64,000 nucleotides of DNA. It comes from Pyxidicoccus parkwaysis. Its GTDB lineage: Bacteria > Myxococcota > Myxococcia > Myxococcales > Myxococcaceae. Of the stretch, positions 35,764 to 49,186 are shown in pieces (position 1 is the stretch's first letter; each line of letters opens with the position of its first letter). The notes under the pieces were generated by a model. It did no database searches. It saw only the letters and a list, made by a program, of their open reading frames with translations, and was not told the origin of the DNA. The position numbers were made by a program, and so were the translations under genes. The stretch is taken from positions 6,748,001-6,812,000 of the forward strand of contig NZ_CP071090.1 in assembly GCF_017301735.1 (NCBI RefSeq), read 5' to 3'.

Positions 35764-36929
35764 AGGAGCTCCGAGATGCGCATGCCCGGCACCACTACGC
35801 GCCGCACGTGCAGGCCGGACACGGGGGAATCCAGCTCCACCGAGGCCGCTCGCGAGAAGCCCGCGCGCTTCAGCAGCGTCAGCACCCGCCGCACCTTCCT
35901 GGCCGACGCTTCCTTCGCGTGCGCGCCCAGGTCCGGCATGTCCCCGGCCCGACGTCTCGGACGCACCTGCGCGCAGGCGTCAGCGAAGCCTCGTGCCGCC
36001 TCGCGGTCCGACGAAGCCACGTCCTCGCGCGCTCCGTGGATGTCCGTCAGCCGCGATTGGGCTGCCTCCAGCAGTGCCTTCAACAGCGCCTCGTCTCGCC
36101 CGAGCGCACACGCATAACCCGCGGTGAGCGGAACAGGCCCCTCCTCCAGGTCCACCAGCACCGCCGCGCCCACCGGCAGTCCCACCGCGCCGGGCGTGCG
36201 CTTCGAGGGCGTCGCGTCGAAGAGGTACACGCCGAAGCCCTGTTCCTTCAGTGACTCCGCAAGCACCGCCGCGCGAGGCGCGGCCTCATGCAACTCCGAG
36301 GGCCGCAGCAGGCGCTGCCGTACGACGTCCTCCGTCCATCCCTCGGGCAGAGTTCGGGAGAGCTGGTCCCGCTCCGTCGCCTCCAACAGCGCGTGCAGCA
36401 GGGCCTGTCCCGCGTCGGGGTGCGCGCCCGAGCCGTTGCTCGTCCACGCTGCCGCCACGGGCCCCAGCGCGGGACCATCTGGAGGCGGCACGTGAATGCC
36501 CTGCGCGGGTACCCACACCGAGCGCCCCGAGAACAGGTCCGTGGCCTCACGCCAGGCGCACCGCACTCCGTCGCTCCACAGGCGCGGCGCCACGAGCGCT
36601 CCAGCGGACCCGAGCGACTCCGCGCCCCACAGCGAGCCCAACCGTCCGTCCAACTCCGCGCGCGAGCCCCACACGAGCCGGCCCGGCATCACCGTCTCCG
36701 CCGCCCACAACTCGGCCGTCTCCAGCAGCGCGCCCCACGAAGCATCGGAGTACGTGAGGCCCTTGCCGTTGCACACCTGGAGCACGTGGCCGCCGGGCCT
36801 CACGGCGCACGCGACCTCCACACCGGTCCGGTCCAGTCCGGTGACACGCGCTACACGCGTGACGCCCATGGCTCGGGCCAGCCGGCGGGGAAACTCCTGC
36901 GAGGAAAAAACGTCGGGGGTCGACCGCAC
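35760..36929 (-). CDS. YcaO-domain protein, probable thioamide-forming
   Basis: A 389-residue ATP-dependent enzyme that activates a peptide amide for backbone modification. YcaO segments visible include NGKGLTYSDASWGALLETAELWAAE, AWTSNGSGAHPDAGQALLHALLEATERDQL and ALLKALLEAAQSRLTDIHGAREDV, which contribute the ATP-binding acidic residues. The C-terminus (VVPGMRISELL) lacks the PxPxP ending typical of azoline-forming YcaO enzymes; with TfuA encoded next to it, thioamidation is the better guess. Start is a GTG at 36929 with AAGG upstream. The small gene at 36941 precedes it by 11 bases. No leader-peptide-like precursor was recognised. Confidence 0.85.
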   Translation of the reverse strand: MRSTPDVFSSQEFPRRLARAMGVTRVARVTGLDRTGVEVACAVRPGGHVLQVCNGKGLTYSDASWGALLETAELWAAETVMPGRLVWGSRAELDGRLGSLWGAESLGSAGALVAPRLWSDGVRCAWREATDLFSGRSVWVPAQGIHVPPPDGPALGPVAAAWTSNGSGAHPDAGQALLHALLEATERDQLSRTLPEGWTEDVVRQRLLRPSELHEAAPRAAVLAESLKEQGFGVYLFDATPSKRTPGAVGLPVGAAVLVDLEEGPVPLTAGYACALGRDEALLKALLEAAQSRLTDIHGAREDVASSDREAARGFADACAQVRPRRRAGDMPDLGAHAKEASARKVRRVLTLLKRAGFSRAASVELDSPVSGLHVRRVVVPGMRISELL

Positions 36930-36940
36930 GGGCGCGGACC

Positions 36941-37195
36941 TTACCCTGAACGCTCCGGACGATTGTGAAAGCGCTCGCCTTCCTTCAGCGGCCCCGGCAC
37001 GACGGTCTCTCCCTGGGGCGTGACGAGCCTGCCGAGCTCCCGCCGGTCCGGACGGTAGACGTCATCCACCCGCTCGAAGTACCTCGTCGCCATCGCCCCA
37101 ATATCCGCCAGCTCCGTCAACACCGGCATGCCGGTCCACAATCGAAGCAACCAGGGCAGCGGGACGCGACTCGAATCGTGGTAGGGGTGGAGCAT
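36941..37195 (-). CDS. Small hypothetical protein upstream of the YcaO-TfuA pair
   Basis: An 84-residue protein (ATG at 37195; ATGs at 37129 and 37096 are alternatives) whose stop lies 11 bases before the YcaO start on the same strand. The sequence starts hydrophobic and aromatic (PWLLRLWTGMPVLTELADIGAMA) and ends in a charged tail (RPDRRELGRLVTPQ... EGERFHNRPERSG). It is not a PqqD/RRE domain by eye and has no obvious leader/core split. It could be a substrate, an accessory factor, or unrelated. The start lies only 31 bases from the divergent peroxiredoxin gene, so the true start may be further in. Confidence 0.42.
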   Translation of the reverse strand: MLHPYHDSSRVPLPWLLRLWTGMPVLTELADIGAMATRYFERVDDVYRPDRRELGRLVTPQGETVVPGPLKEGERFHNRPERSG

Positions 37196-37226
37196 CCCTG
37201 GCCCATCTGGGGGAGGCCCTACCGGA

Positions 37227-37691
37227 ATGCTTGCCGTCGGAGACGCCGCGCCGGACTTCACCGCCACCGACTGTCACGGCACGCCCCTGCGCCTGTCCTC
37301 CCTGCGCGGCCGGCGCGTCATCCTCTTCTTCTTCCCCAAGGCCTTCACCGTCGGCTGCACCATCGAGAACCGGGCGTTCCGCGACAACCACCAGCTCGTG
37401 AAGTCACTCGGCGCCGAGCTCGTCGGCGTCTCCGTCGACACCCAGCGCATCCAGTGCGAGTTCGCCCGGAAGGAGGACATCCACTTCTCCCTCCTCGGTG
37501 ACGACAGCCGCGACATCAGCCGCGCCTATGACGTCCTCTGGCCCGTGCTCAACATCGACCGGCGCGTCACCTTCATCATCGCCCCGGACGGCCGCATCGA
37601 GCACATCATCCGCCACGAGGTCCGCGTCTACCGCCACCTCGATGACGTGCTCCACTACCTGCGCGCCCACCCCGCACCGCCCGCCGGCTGA
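37227..37691 (+). CDS. Peroxiredoxin (AhpC/TSA superfamily, Bcp-like)
   Basis: A 154-residue cytoplasmic thiol peroxidase that reduces hydrogen and organic peroxides. The peroxidatic motif is PKAFTVGC with Cys44 (P-x3-T-x2-C), inside the thioredoxin-fold pattern VGDAAPDFTATDCHGTPLRLSSLRGRRVILFFFPKAF. Further cysteines (C16 and one near residue 74) could act in resolution, so the mechanism is Bcp-like or 1-Cys. Its GGAGG lies 11 bases from the ATG. Divergent from the small gene upstream of YcaO. Confidence 0.9.
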   Translation: MLAVGDAAPDFTATDCHGTPLRLSSLRGRRVILFFFPKAFTVGCTIENRAFRDNHQLVKSLGAELVGVSVDTQRIQCEFARKEDIHFSLLGDDSRDISRAYDVLWPVLNIDRRVTFIIAPDGRIEHIIRHEVRVYRHLDDVLHYLRAHPAPPAG

Positions 37692-37695
37692 CGCC

Positions 37696-38274
37696 TCACT
37701 CCCACCCGAAGTGGTATTCGCAGTGCGGCGCGCCCCGAGCACGGCACAGCGGGTGCGTGGTGTTGACGGCCCGCCCGCCCGACAGCTCGATGGCCCGCTC
37801 GTGCCAGCCGATGATGGTGAGGCAGTCCGACTCCGTGACGTTCTCCGCGCCGAACGTGCGCAGCACCGCGCCATTCGCGCCCGCCTGCTCGTACGTGCGC
37901 GAGCCCACCGCGTAATAGAAGCGGTAGATTTGCGGCGCCTGGCTCAGCAGGAACTGCGGGTCTCCCGGCTTCACGAAGACGTGCTGCGTCCCGTGCAGCG
38001 CCTCCTCGGCGGACGCGCGGCCCATGTCGATGAAGGCCCTGCGCTTGTCCTCCGGCGACATGACCTCCGCGATGGCCGAGTCCAGCCGCAGGTTCAGCTC
38101 CATCGGGTACCAGGCAATCGGAAGAATCATCTTCCGCAGCAATGCCTGGTCCTCCGGCGGAAGCCGCCGCAGCACCTCGTCCACCCGAACCTGCCCGCCG
38201 TGGTGGCGCAGCATGTTCAGCCGGGAGATGAGCACCCCACCCTTGATGCGAGAGCCAGAGCCTTCCGTCACCAT
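37696..38274 (-). CDS. Myxobacterial hypothetical protein with V4R/HNOB-like C-terminus
   Basis: A 192-residue cytoplasmic protein. The first half is helical (MLRHHGGQVRVDEVLRRLPPEDQALLRKMILPIAWYPMEL). The second half ends ESDCLTIIGWHERAIELSGG..TTHPLCRARGAPHCEYHFGWE, a beta-hairpin with two Cys and two His reminiscent of small-molecule or heme-NO-like sensory domains (V4R/HNOB). Similar proteins occur as paralogs in myxobacteria, but the family name was not recognised with certainty. Divergent from the ECF sigma operon. ATG at 38274 follows GGACGGGG. Confidence 0.6.
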   Translation of the reverse strand: MVTEGSGSRIKGGVLISRLNMLRHHGGQVRVDEVLRRLPPEDQALLRKMILPIAWYPMELNLRLDSAIAEVMSPEDKRRAFIDMGRASAEEALHGTQHVFVKPGDPQFLLSQAPQIYRFYYAVGSRTYEQAGANGAVLRTFGAENVTESDCLTIIGWHERAIELSGGRAVNTTHPLCRARGAPHCEYHFGWE

Positions 38275-38447
38275 GCCCCGTCCGTGGTTGCGAGCAGCCA
38301 GGCATTCTGGCAGTGCGCTCGTGTCAGCAGCAACCCACTCCGTCCGGGTTGACCCGCCTAACGTGCCGGAATTCCAGCTCACTCTGTAAAATCAGACGCG
38401 ACACCGTAACGAAAATAACCTTCTGACAGCCCGGGGGTTGGAGGGTT

Positions 38448-39089
38448 GTGAGCGCGGGAGACACAGGCGGGCGGGTGGTGGCGATGCCCTCGCGCGGCGC
38501 CCGGCCGGGACTGGAGCGCGCCACGGACGAGGAGCTGTGTCGCGCCTTCCTGGAGGGCGAGCCTGCGGCCTTCGAGCTGCTGGTGAAGCGGCACCGCTCG
38601 CTCGTCTTCTCGCTGGTGCGGCGCTACGTGTCGCGCCCCGAGGACGCGGCGGACCTGGCGCAGGCGGCCTTCCTGCGAGCGCTGGAGGCCTCGCGCCGCG
38701 TCTTCGCGCGCTTCACGCCCCAGGGCCCCGCGCCCTTCCGCGCATGGCTGGTGCGCGTGGCGCTCAACCTGGCGAAGAACCACGCGCGCCAGGGGCAGCG
38801 GTGGCGGCCGGTGCTGGTGGAGGCGGGGCCGGAGGCGGTGGCGGTGGACCCCTCGGAGTCCGCGCAGGAGGTCCTGGAGCGCGGCGAGCGCGAACGCCAG
38901 GTACGCGCCGCGGTGCTCGCCCTGCCCCGCCGCCAGCGCGAGGTGCTGACGTTGCGCATCGACGGAGGCCTGTCGTTCAAGGACATCGCCCAGACGCTGC
39001 GAATCACCGAGAACAACGCGAAGGTGCAGTTCCACCACGCGGTGAAACGATTGAAGGCGCAGGTGGGCGCGCCAGAGGAGACGAGCTGA
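38448..39089 (+). CDS. ECF-type RNA polymerase sigma factor
   Basis: A 213-residue sigma factor of the extracytoplasmic function class. Region 2 is AFELLVKRHRSLVFSLVRRYVSRPEDAADLAQAAFLRALEA with region 2.4 around WLVRVALNLAKNHARQ; region 4 is LPRRQREVLTLRIDGGLSFKDIAQTLRITENNAKVQFHHAVKRLK with a helix-turn-helix. The GTG at 38448 has GGAGG five bases away. The stop overlaps the next gene's ATG (TGATG), a sigma/anti-sigma pair. Probably autoregulated, as usual for ECF factors, but the promoter elements were not identified with confidence. Confidence 0.92.
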   Translation: MSAGDTGGRVVAMPSRGARPGLERATDEELCRAFLEGEPAAFELLVKRHRSLVFSLVRRYVSRPEDAADLAQAAFLRALEASRRVFARFTPQGPAPFRAWLVRVALNLAKNHARQGQRWRPVLVEAGPEAVAVDPSESAQEVLERGERERQVRAAVLALPRRQREVLTLRIDGGLSFKDIAQTLRITENNAKVQFHHAVKRLKAQVGAPEETS

Positions 39090-39628
39090 TGGCCGCGTGC
39101 CCTGAATACGAGGTGCTGCTGGACGTGCACGCCACGGGAGGCCTGGAGGCGGAGGAAGCCGCACGCGTCCAGGCGCACGTGAAGAGCTGCGACGGGTGCC
39201 GCGCGGCGCTCGCGTCGACGGTGCAACTGCTCGGGCTGGCGGAGCTGCCGCCCCTCTCCGCCGAGGAGAAGGCCGAGGTGCAGGAGCTGCCCCGACGCAC
39301 GCTGTCCGCCTGGCGGCGGGACGCGCAGCACCACGGGCTGCGGCGAAGGACGCTGGGCTCGCTGGCCGCCGCGGCGGCGGTGGTGGCGCTGATGCTGCTG
39401 GTGCCCGGCAGGCTCCACCTCTTCCCCGGCGGCGCGGGCACGGTGACGACGCCGCGCACGACAACGCCCACCGAGGCGTCCGTGAGCTCCACCGAGGTGG
39501 ACCCGGAGGCCATGGCCGAAATCGAGGCATGGGCCGGCCTGGAGCCGCTCGACGATGACACGGACGGGCTGGCTGACGACGCCGACTTGGACGAGGACCT
39601 GAACTTCGACCTGGGAGAGACGCTGTGA
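39089..39628 (+). CDS. Zinc-binding anti-sigma factor with one transmembrane helix
   Basis: A 179-residue protein. The N-terminus carries HVKSCDGC (His30, Cys34, Cys37), the H-x3-C-x2-C ZAS motif that binds zinc and clamps ECF sigma factors. One transmembrane helix (SLAAAAAVVALMLLVPG) is near residues 91-107, so the extracytoplasmic tail follows; that tail is Thr-rich and then strongly acidic (DDDTDGLADDADLDEDLNFDLGETL), an unusual composition for a sensor. Overlaps sigma upstream and the Spy-like gene downstream by a few bases. Confidence 0.85.
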   Translation: MAACPEYEVLLDVHATGGLEAEEAARVQAHVKSCDGCRAALASTVQLLGLAELPPLSAEEKAEVQELPRRTLSAWRRDAQHHGLRRRTLGSLAAAAAVVALMLLVPGRLHLFPGGAGTVTTPRTTTPTEASVSSTEVDPEAMAEIEAWAGLEPLDDDTDGLADDADLDEDLNFDLGETL

Positions 39629-40152
39629 GGACGATGAAGCGGACGCGGAGGGCGGCGCTGGCGCTGGTGTTGCTGCCGTGGGTGGCGGTGGCGCAGCCCC
39701 CTCAGGGAGACAAGGACCGTGACGCCCGAGACGTGGAGCGCATGGAGCGCGTGGAGAAGCGCCAGCGGCTGCGGCAGGTGCTGGAGCTGTCCGACGCGCT
39801 GGAATTGGACAATGCGCAGGCGCTGAAGATGGAGGAGACGCTGCGCAAGTTCGACGAGCGCCGCCGCCCGCTGCGTGAGCAGGTGCGAGACGCCGCGCGC
39901 ATCCTCCACGCCGCCGCGCGAGGCGACGCCGCATCCCTGCCCCAGGTGGACGCGGCCGCCCAGCGCGCATTCGAGGCTCGCGAGCGCATCGCCGCGCTGG
40001 ACCGCGAGATGTACCAGGCGCTCGCGAAGGAGCTGCCGCCGGAGAAGCGCGCGAAGCTCGCGCTCACCCTCGCGCGCAGCGAGGGAAAGGAGAAGCTCAG
40101 CAAGTGGAAGCGCAACGGCGTCGTCCCGGAGCTTCCGCCAGGCGTCGAGTAG
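39625..40152 (+). CDS. Spy/CpxP-like periplasmic helical protein
   Basis: A 175-residue exported protein, helical throughout after a signal peptide ending VAVAQ. The repeated heptad-like segments (ERMERVEKRQRLRQVLELSDALELDNAQALKMEETLRKFDERRRPLREQVRDAARIL) and the late LPPEKRAKLALTLAR resemble the heavy-metal-resistance/Spy chaperone family, in which a four-helix cradle binds unfolded proteins or metals. The GTG at 39625 overlaps the anti-sigma stop by four bases; an ATG three codons later is possible. As third gene of the sigma operon it is a likely output of that stress response. Confidence 0.7.
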   Translation: MRTMKRTRRAALALVLLPWVAVAQPPQGDKDRDARDVERMERVEKRQRLRQVLELSDALELDNAQALKMEETLRKFDERRRPLREQVRDAARILHAAARGDAASLPQVDAAAQRAFEARERIAALDREMYQALAKELPPEKRAKLALTLARSEGKEKLSKWKRNGVVPELPPGVE

Positions 40153-40162
40153 GCCCGCCGCC

Positions 40163-41164
40163 TCAGGTCGAGGGCTGCTCCGGAAGCATGGCCGACGTGT
40201 CCGCGGCACGGGCCCCGCTCGGATGCTCAGGCAGGTACAGCGGGCGCTCCAGCCGGGGCCGGTCCCACCGCCCCAGCTCCGCGCAGGCGTCGTAGGCGCT
40301 CTGGAAGAAGTCGAGCAGGTAGGCCTTCGGGTCGTCGGCCCTCCGCACGTCGTCGTATGACAGCAGGTACTCCTTGAAGCCCGTGTCGTAGCGGGCCTCG
40401 GCGGGACGGACGCTCGCGGTGGAGAAGCCCTGCGGCTCCGGCGCGGCGTAGCAGTAGAAGGCGGCGCCCTTCGTCTGCGGGTTGCCCGTCCAGAAGCCGG
40501 CGCTGCACACCTCCTCGCAATACGACTCCTGGGTGATGATGTCCGCGCCCGGGCGCTCTGGCGCACGGCGGCCGGAGAAGCGCGTCACCGCCAGGTCGAA
40601 GCTCCCCCAGAAGAAGTGCACGGGGCTGCACTTGCCGGTGAAGCGCGAGCGGAACTCCTCGAGCACCAGCGACGCCTGGAGCAGGGCCCGCCACCAGCGC
40701 TGCACGTACTCCGGCTGGTAGCTGGCGTGGTGCCGGTCCTCGCTGAAGCGGGTGGTGTCGTCGGGAATCTCGACGGGCACGTCCCAGATGCGCACCTCGA
40801 CGCCGAGCGAGCGCAGCGTCGCCATGACGTCCCGGTAGAACTCGTCCACGGGCCTCGGCTCCAGCCCGAGCACGCGCGTCTCTCCGCCAGTCGTGCGGAA
40901 GGCGAGCTCGTGCACGAGGAAGTCGAAATCCACCTCGAAGGCACCGGTGCCGTAGGGGATGAGCCCCGTCGTCATGCCCCGCGCCGTCACGCGGAACGTC
41001 ACGTTCCAGTAGTGGTTCACCAGCGGGGTGAGCGCCAGCTTCACCTTGCCGAGGATTTGCGTGTACCGGTGCAGCGTGGCCTGCGTGTCCTGCCAGGCCT
41101 CCAGCGGCAATTCCGGCCACACCGCCTCCCGCGTCTCCAGGTCAGGCGTCGAAGCGAAGGCCAT
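40163..41164 (-). CDS. DUF5996 family protein
   Basis: A 333-residue cytoplasmic protein. The markers are WPELPLEAWQDTQATLHRYTQILGKVKLALTPLVNHYWNVTFRVTARGMTTGLIPYG at the start, and SPVHFFWGSFDLAVTRFSGRRAP in the middle, followed by YCEEVCSAGFWTGN and an FYCYAAPEPQGF strand. The family is widespread but uncharacterised. The ATG at 41164 has GGAGGGG upstream. It lies downstream of the glutathione peroxidase gene with a 171-base gap. Confidence 0.8.
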   Translation of the reverse strand: MAFASTPDLETREAVWPELPLEAWQDTQATLHRYTQILGKVKLALTPLVNHYWNVTFRVTARGMTTGLIPYGTGAFEVDFDFLVHELAFRTTGGETRVLGLEPRPVDEFYRDVMATLRSLGVEVRIWDVPVEIPDDTTRFSEDRHHASYQPEYVQRWWRALLQASLVLEEFRSRFTGKCSPVHFFWGSFDLAVTRFSGRRAPERPGADIITQESYCEEVCSAGFWTGNPQTKGAAFYCYAAPEPQGFSTASVRPAEARYDTGFKEYLLSYDDVRRADDPKAYLLDFFQSAYDACAELGRWDRPRLERPLYLPEHPSGARAADTSAMLPEQPST

Positions 41165-41335
41165 GAAGCCCCTCCTCACAGGCCAGTTCGCCATGAGGAT
41201 GGGGACCGGGCCCGCGCGGATGCCACGCGCCCGGCATGGGCCGCACGCCATGAGGACGGGAGGCAGAGCGTCAGCCCCCGCGAGTCCTCACACGTGCGGC
41301 CGGGTACAGCCAGCGGACGGCGCCTCGCCGCCTCG

Positions 41336-41950
41336 CTACTTCTGCGAGAGCGCGCCGTCGATGGCCGACTTCAATTCGGCGCTGTCGGGTGTCACCGCGC
41401 TCGGGAAGGCGGCCTTCACCTGGCCGTCCTTGCCCACCACGTACTTGTGGAAGTTCCACTTGGGCGCGGGGTGGTTGCGCGCGAGGAACTCGTAGACGGG
41501 GGACTGGCCGTCACCCTTCGTCTTCACCTTCTCGAACATGGGGAAGGTGACCTTGTAGCGCAGCTCGCAGAACTTCTTGATCTCCTCCGCGCTGCCCGGC
41601 TCCTGCCCGCCGAAGTCGTTGGACGGGAAGCCCACCACCACGACGCCCTTGTCCTTGTAGTCCTGGTACAGCTTCTCCAGGCCCGCGTACTGCGGCGTGT
41701 AGCCGCACTGCGACGCGGTATTCACCACGAGGACGACCTTGCCCTGGAACTCCGAGAGCTTCTCGGGCGTGCCGTCGAGGCGGTTGGCCGTGAGGTCATG
41801 GAAGGACATGGGCTTCTTCTCGCTCTGGGGCTCGGCCTTGGCGGCGGGGGCCGGCGTGGGGGTGGGAGTGGGCTTCGCGGACTTGTCCGCGGCGAGCGCC
41901 GGGGTGACGGCGAGCGCCGCGAGGACGGTCAGGGTGGGGAGGATTCGCAT
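41336..41950 (-). CDS. Exported glutathione peroxidase family protein (Cys type)
   Basis: A 204-residue thiol peroxidase with a signal peptide (ends PALAADK) and a Pro/Thr-rich linker, so it acts in the periplasm. The motif VVLVVNTASQCGYTPQYAGLEKLYQDYKDKGVVVVGFPSNDFGGQEPGS contains the peroxidatic Cys82 in place of selenocysteine, and NFHKYVVGKDG supplies the conserved Asn. Such Cys-type enzymes normally use thioredoxin rather than glutathione. It lies 34 bases downstream of the UvrA-like gene on the same strand. Confidence 0.92.
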   Translation of the reverse strand: MRILPTLTVLAALAVTPALAADKSAKPTPTPTPAPAAKAEPQSEKKPMSFHDLTANRLDGTPEKLSEFQGKVVLVVNTASQCGYTPQYAGLEKLYQDYKDKGVVVVGFPSNDFGGQEPGSAEEIKKFCELRYKVTFPMFEKVKTKGDGQSPVYEFLARNHPAPKWNFHKYVVGKDGQVKAAFPSAVTPDSAELKSAIDGALSQK

Positions 41951-41984
41951 GCGGCGGCAAGGATGCCGCACGCCCGCCCGCGTT

Positions 41985-47285
<5,301 letters not shown>

Positions 47286-47421
47286 GGAGGCCGGAGGTTT
47301 AACGAGCAGACACTTCGGAGCCAACGACAAGTAGGACCCGGGTGCAGGAGGCCCTTCCCCGGGTTGGGGGCCGGGCAGGCGGCTGCTAGAAGGAGAGCTT
47401 CCACGACGCAGGAGGTCATCC

Positions 47422-48420
47422 ATGTTCGAGGACCCCGATAGGACGCCGCCCCGGGACGCGCTCGTCCAGGCCTCCCCGTCGCTGGTGGTGCTCGAAGTGG
47501 ACGGGCGCACCGCGTCCGCCTTCGTGGCCACCGCGGAGGGCCACCTCGTCACCAGCCTCCACGCGGTGGCCGGCGCGCGCAGCATCGGCGCGGTGATGGC
47601 GGACGGCGTGCGCTCGGAGGTGGTGCAGGTGGTGGCGCTGGACGAACGCAGAGACCTCGCCGTCCTCCGGCTGCCGGTGCCGGACATGGTGCCCGCGCTG
47701 GCGCTGTCCCCGCAGCGGCTGCCCGCCGAGGGAGAGAGCGTCTACGTCCTGCGCGCGGTGGCCGGCCCGGCCCCCGAGGTCCGCGCGCTGGAGGTGCGCG
47801 CGGTGCAGGTGCTGGGGGACTGGCTCACCCTGCTGGAGCTCACACGCACCCTCGCCGAGGAGAGCTCGGGCGGCCCGGTGCTGGACGCGCGCGGCGAGGT
47901 GGTGGGCGTGGCCACGGCGGCGCTGGCCAATGGCCGCTCACTGGGGCTGGTGATTCCGTCCCGCTACGTGATGCCCATGCTCCGGAGCACCGCGACGGCG
48001 CCGCTGTCCGTGCTGGAGGCGCCGCGCCGGCGCGCGGGCCGCGTGCGCAACGTCCCGCAGCACCCGCTGACCGTGCTGGAGGGCGCGTCCATGGGCGCGG
48101 TGGAGTCCATCGCCAGCACCCTGGGCCAGGCCATCAACGTGGGCGCCCCGGCCTACAACCGGGGCGACGTGGAGGGCTGCTACCGGCTCTACGCCCGCAC
48201 CGCCGAGCAGCTCATCGACGAGCGCGGCGACTGCCCCGGCGCCCAGCGCGCGCTGCGCGACGGGCTCCTGCGCTGCGTGGAGTTGAGCGACGCGGATGAC
48301 CGGGCCTGGGCGCTGCGAGACGCCTTCGATGGGCTGCTGGACGTCATCCAGCGCTGGCTCGCGTCCCGGCCCCAGGCGCCTTCGGGACGCAAGCCTCCGC
48401 CGAAGCAATTCCTCAACTGA
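47422..48420 (+). CDS. Trypsin-like (S1) serine protease domain protein
   Basis: A 332-residue protein. The first 200 residues form an HtrA-like trypsin fold with the full triad: His47 (TSLHAVAG), Asp78 (ERRDLAVLRL) and Ser149 (EESSGGPV). No PDZ domain follows; the C-terminal 120 residues (NVGAPAYNRGDVEGCYRLYARTAEQLIDERGDC) form a helical, possibly TPR-like, domain. No signal peptide is evident, so it may be cytoplasmic or exported by another route. AGGAGG precedes the ATG. Divergent from the UvrA-like gene. Confidence 0.8.
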   Translation: MFEDPDRTPPRDALVQASPSLVVLEVDGRTASAFVATAEGHLVTSLHAVAGARSIGAVMADGVRSEVVQVVALDERRDLAVLRLPVPDMVPALALSPQRLPAEGESVYVLRAVAGPAPEVRALEVRAVQVLGDWLTLLELTRTLAEESSGGPVLDARGEVVGVATAALANGRSLGLVIPSRYVMPMLRSTATAPLSVLEAPRRRAGRVRNVPQHPLTVLEGASMGAVESIASTLGQAINVGAPAYNRGDVEGCYRLYARTAEQLIDERGDCPGAQRALRDGLLRCVELSDADDRAWALRDAFDGLLDVIQRWLASRPQAPSGRKPPPKQFLN

Positions 48421-48436
48421 CGCGGCGGCGAGGGGG

Positions 48437-49024
48437 TCAGTGCTCGTCCCACTCCACGCGCAGGACGTAGCCGGTGGGGTGGCGCTCCAGCACGTCTACC
48501 CGGGGAGTCACCCGGGTGCGGCGCAGCACGCCCTCCACCACGCCCGCCACGAAGTCCGGCAGCGGATCCGGGTCCACCACGCGTATCCGCCACTCGTGCG
48601 CCTGCACCGGCTCCAGCAGCATCTTCATGTCCTCGCGGCCCGCCTTGAGGTACGTGGGCAGCCGCGTCAGGCACCGCTCCGTGCCCAGCAGCGGCGCCGC
48701 CGTGGCGAAGATGCGCCCCACCAGCGTCTGCGCGAAACCCTCCACGTACTTGTGCCCCAGGCCCCGGTTGGCGACCTCGGAGGGCTCCCCGGCGAAGGCG
48801 TACCGCCGCGCCACCCCCAGCGCCGCCCGCCACACCGCCAGCGGGTAGTACTCCTGCGCGGCCTCCGCGTCGTAGCCGATGTCACGCAGCGACTGGGCGA
48901 AGCCCCCCGTGGGCTTCAGCGCATGCGTGAAGAGCCCCTCGAAGTTCCGCCTCGGCACCTGCACGGGCATGGGAGGAGGCCGCCTCGGCTCCAGGGCAGG
49001 CTCGTTCAATCCCCTCCGTTCCAT
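48437..49024 (-). CDS. DUF2378 family protein (myxobacterial TIGR02265-type)
   Basis: A 195-residue cytoplasmic protein of the DUF2378 family, a paralogous family known mainly from myxobacteria. The pattern FEGLFTHALKPTGGFAQSLRDIGYDAEAAQEYYPLAVWRAALGVARRYAF and NRGLGHKYVEGFAQTLVGRIF near residues 27-105 fits, and the C-terminal beta strands (TPRVDVLERHPTGYVLRVEW) are also usual. Function unknown. The ATG at 49024 follows GGAGGGGGG; Met35 of the longer frame is an alternative. Confidence 0.75.
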   Translation of the reverse strand: MERRGLNEPALEPRRPPPMPVQVPRRNFEGLFTHALKPTGGFAQSLRDIGYDAEAAQEYYPLAVWRAALGVARRYAFAGEPSEVANRGLGHKYVEGFAQTLVGRIFATAAPLLGTERCLTRLPTYLKAGREDMKMLLEPVQAHEWRIRVVDPDPLPDFVAGVVEGVLRRTRVTPRVDVLERHPTGYVLRVEWDEH

Positions 49025-49186
49025 GCGTGTCCCCCCTCCTGCCGCACCGGGTGGGTCCCCGGTCCGTGCCACACTGTATCAGCCTGATGACCGAGTGCTT
49101 CCACCCCAGCCAACAACGCTAAGGACACCACACTTTTACAACTGGAGGCCTCGTGCAACGATGAACGTTCGTTTGCGAGGAGTTTC

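Noticed and set aside
38383..38447. ECF autoregulatory promoter before the sigma operon
   Set aside because: The region contains AT-rich pieces (GTAACGAAAATAACC), but no -35/-10 pair could be defended without a known motif for this ECF group.
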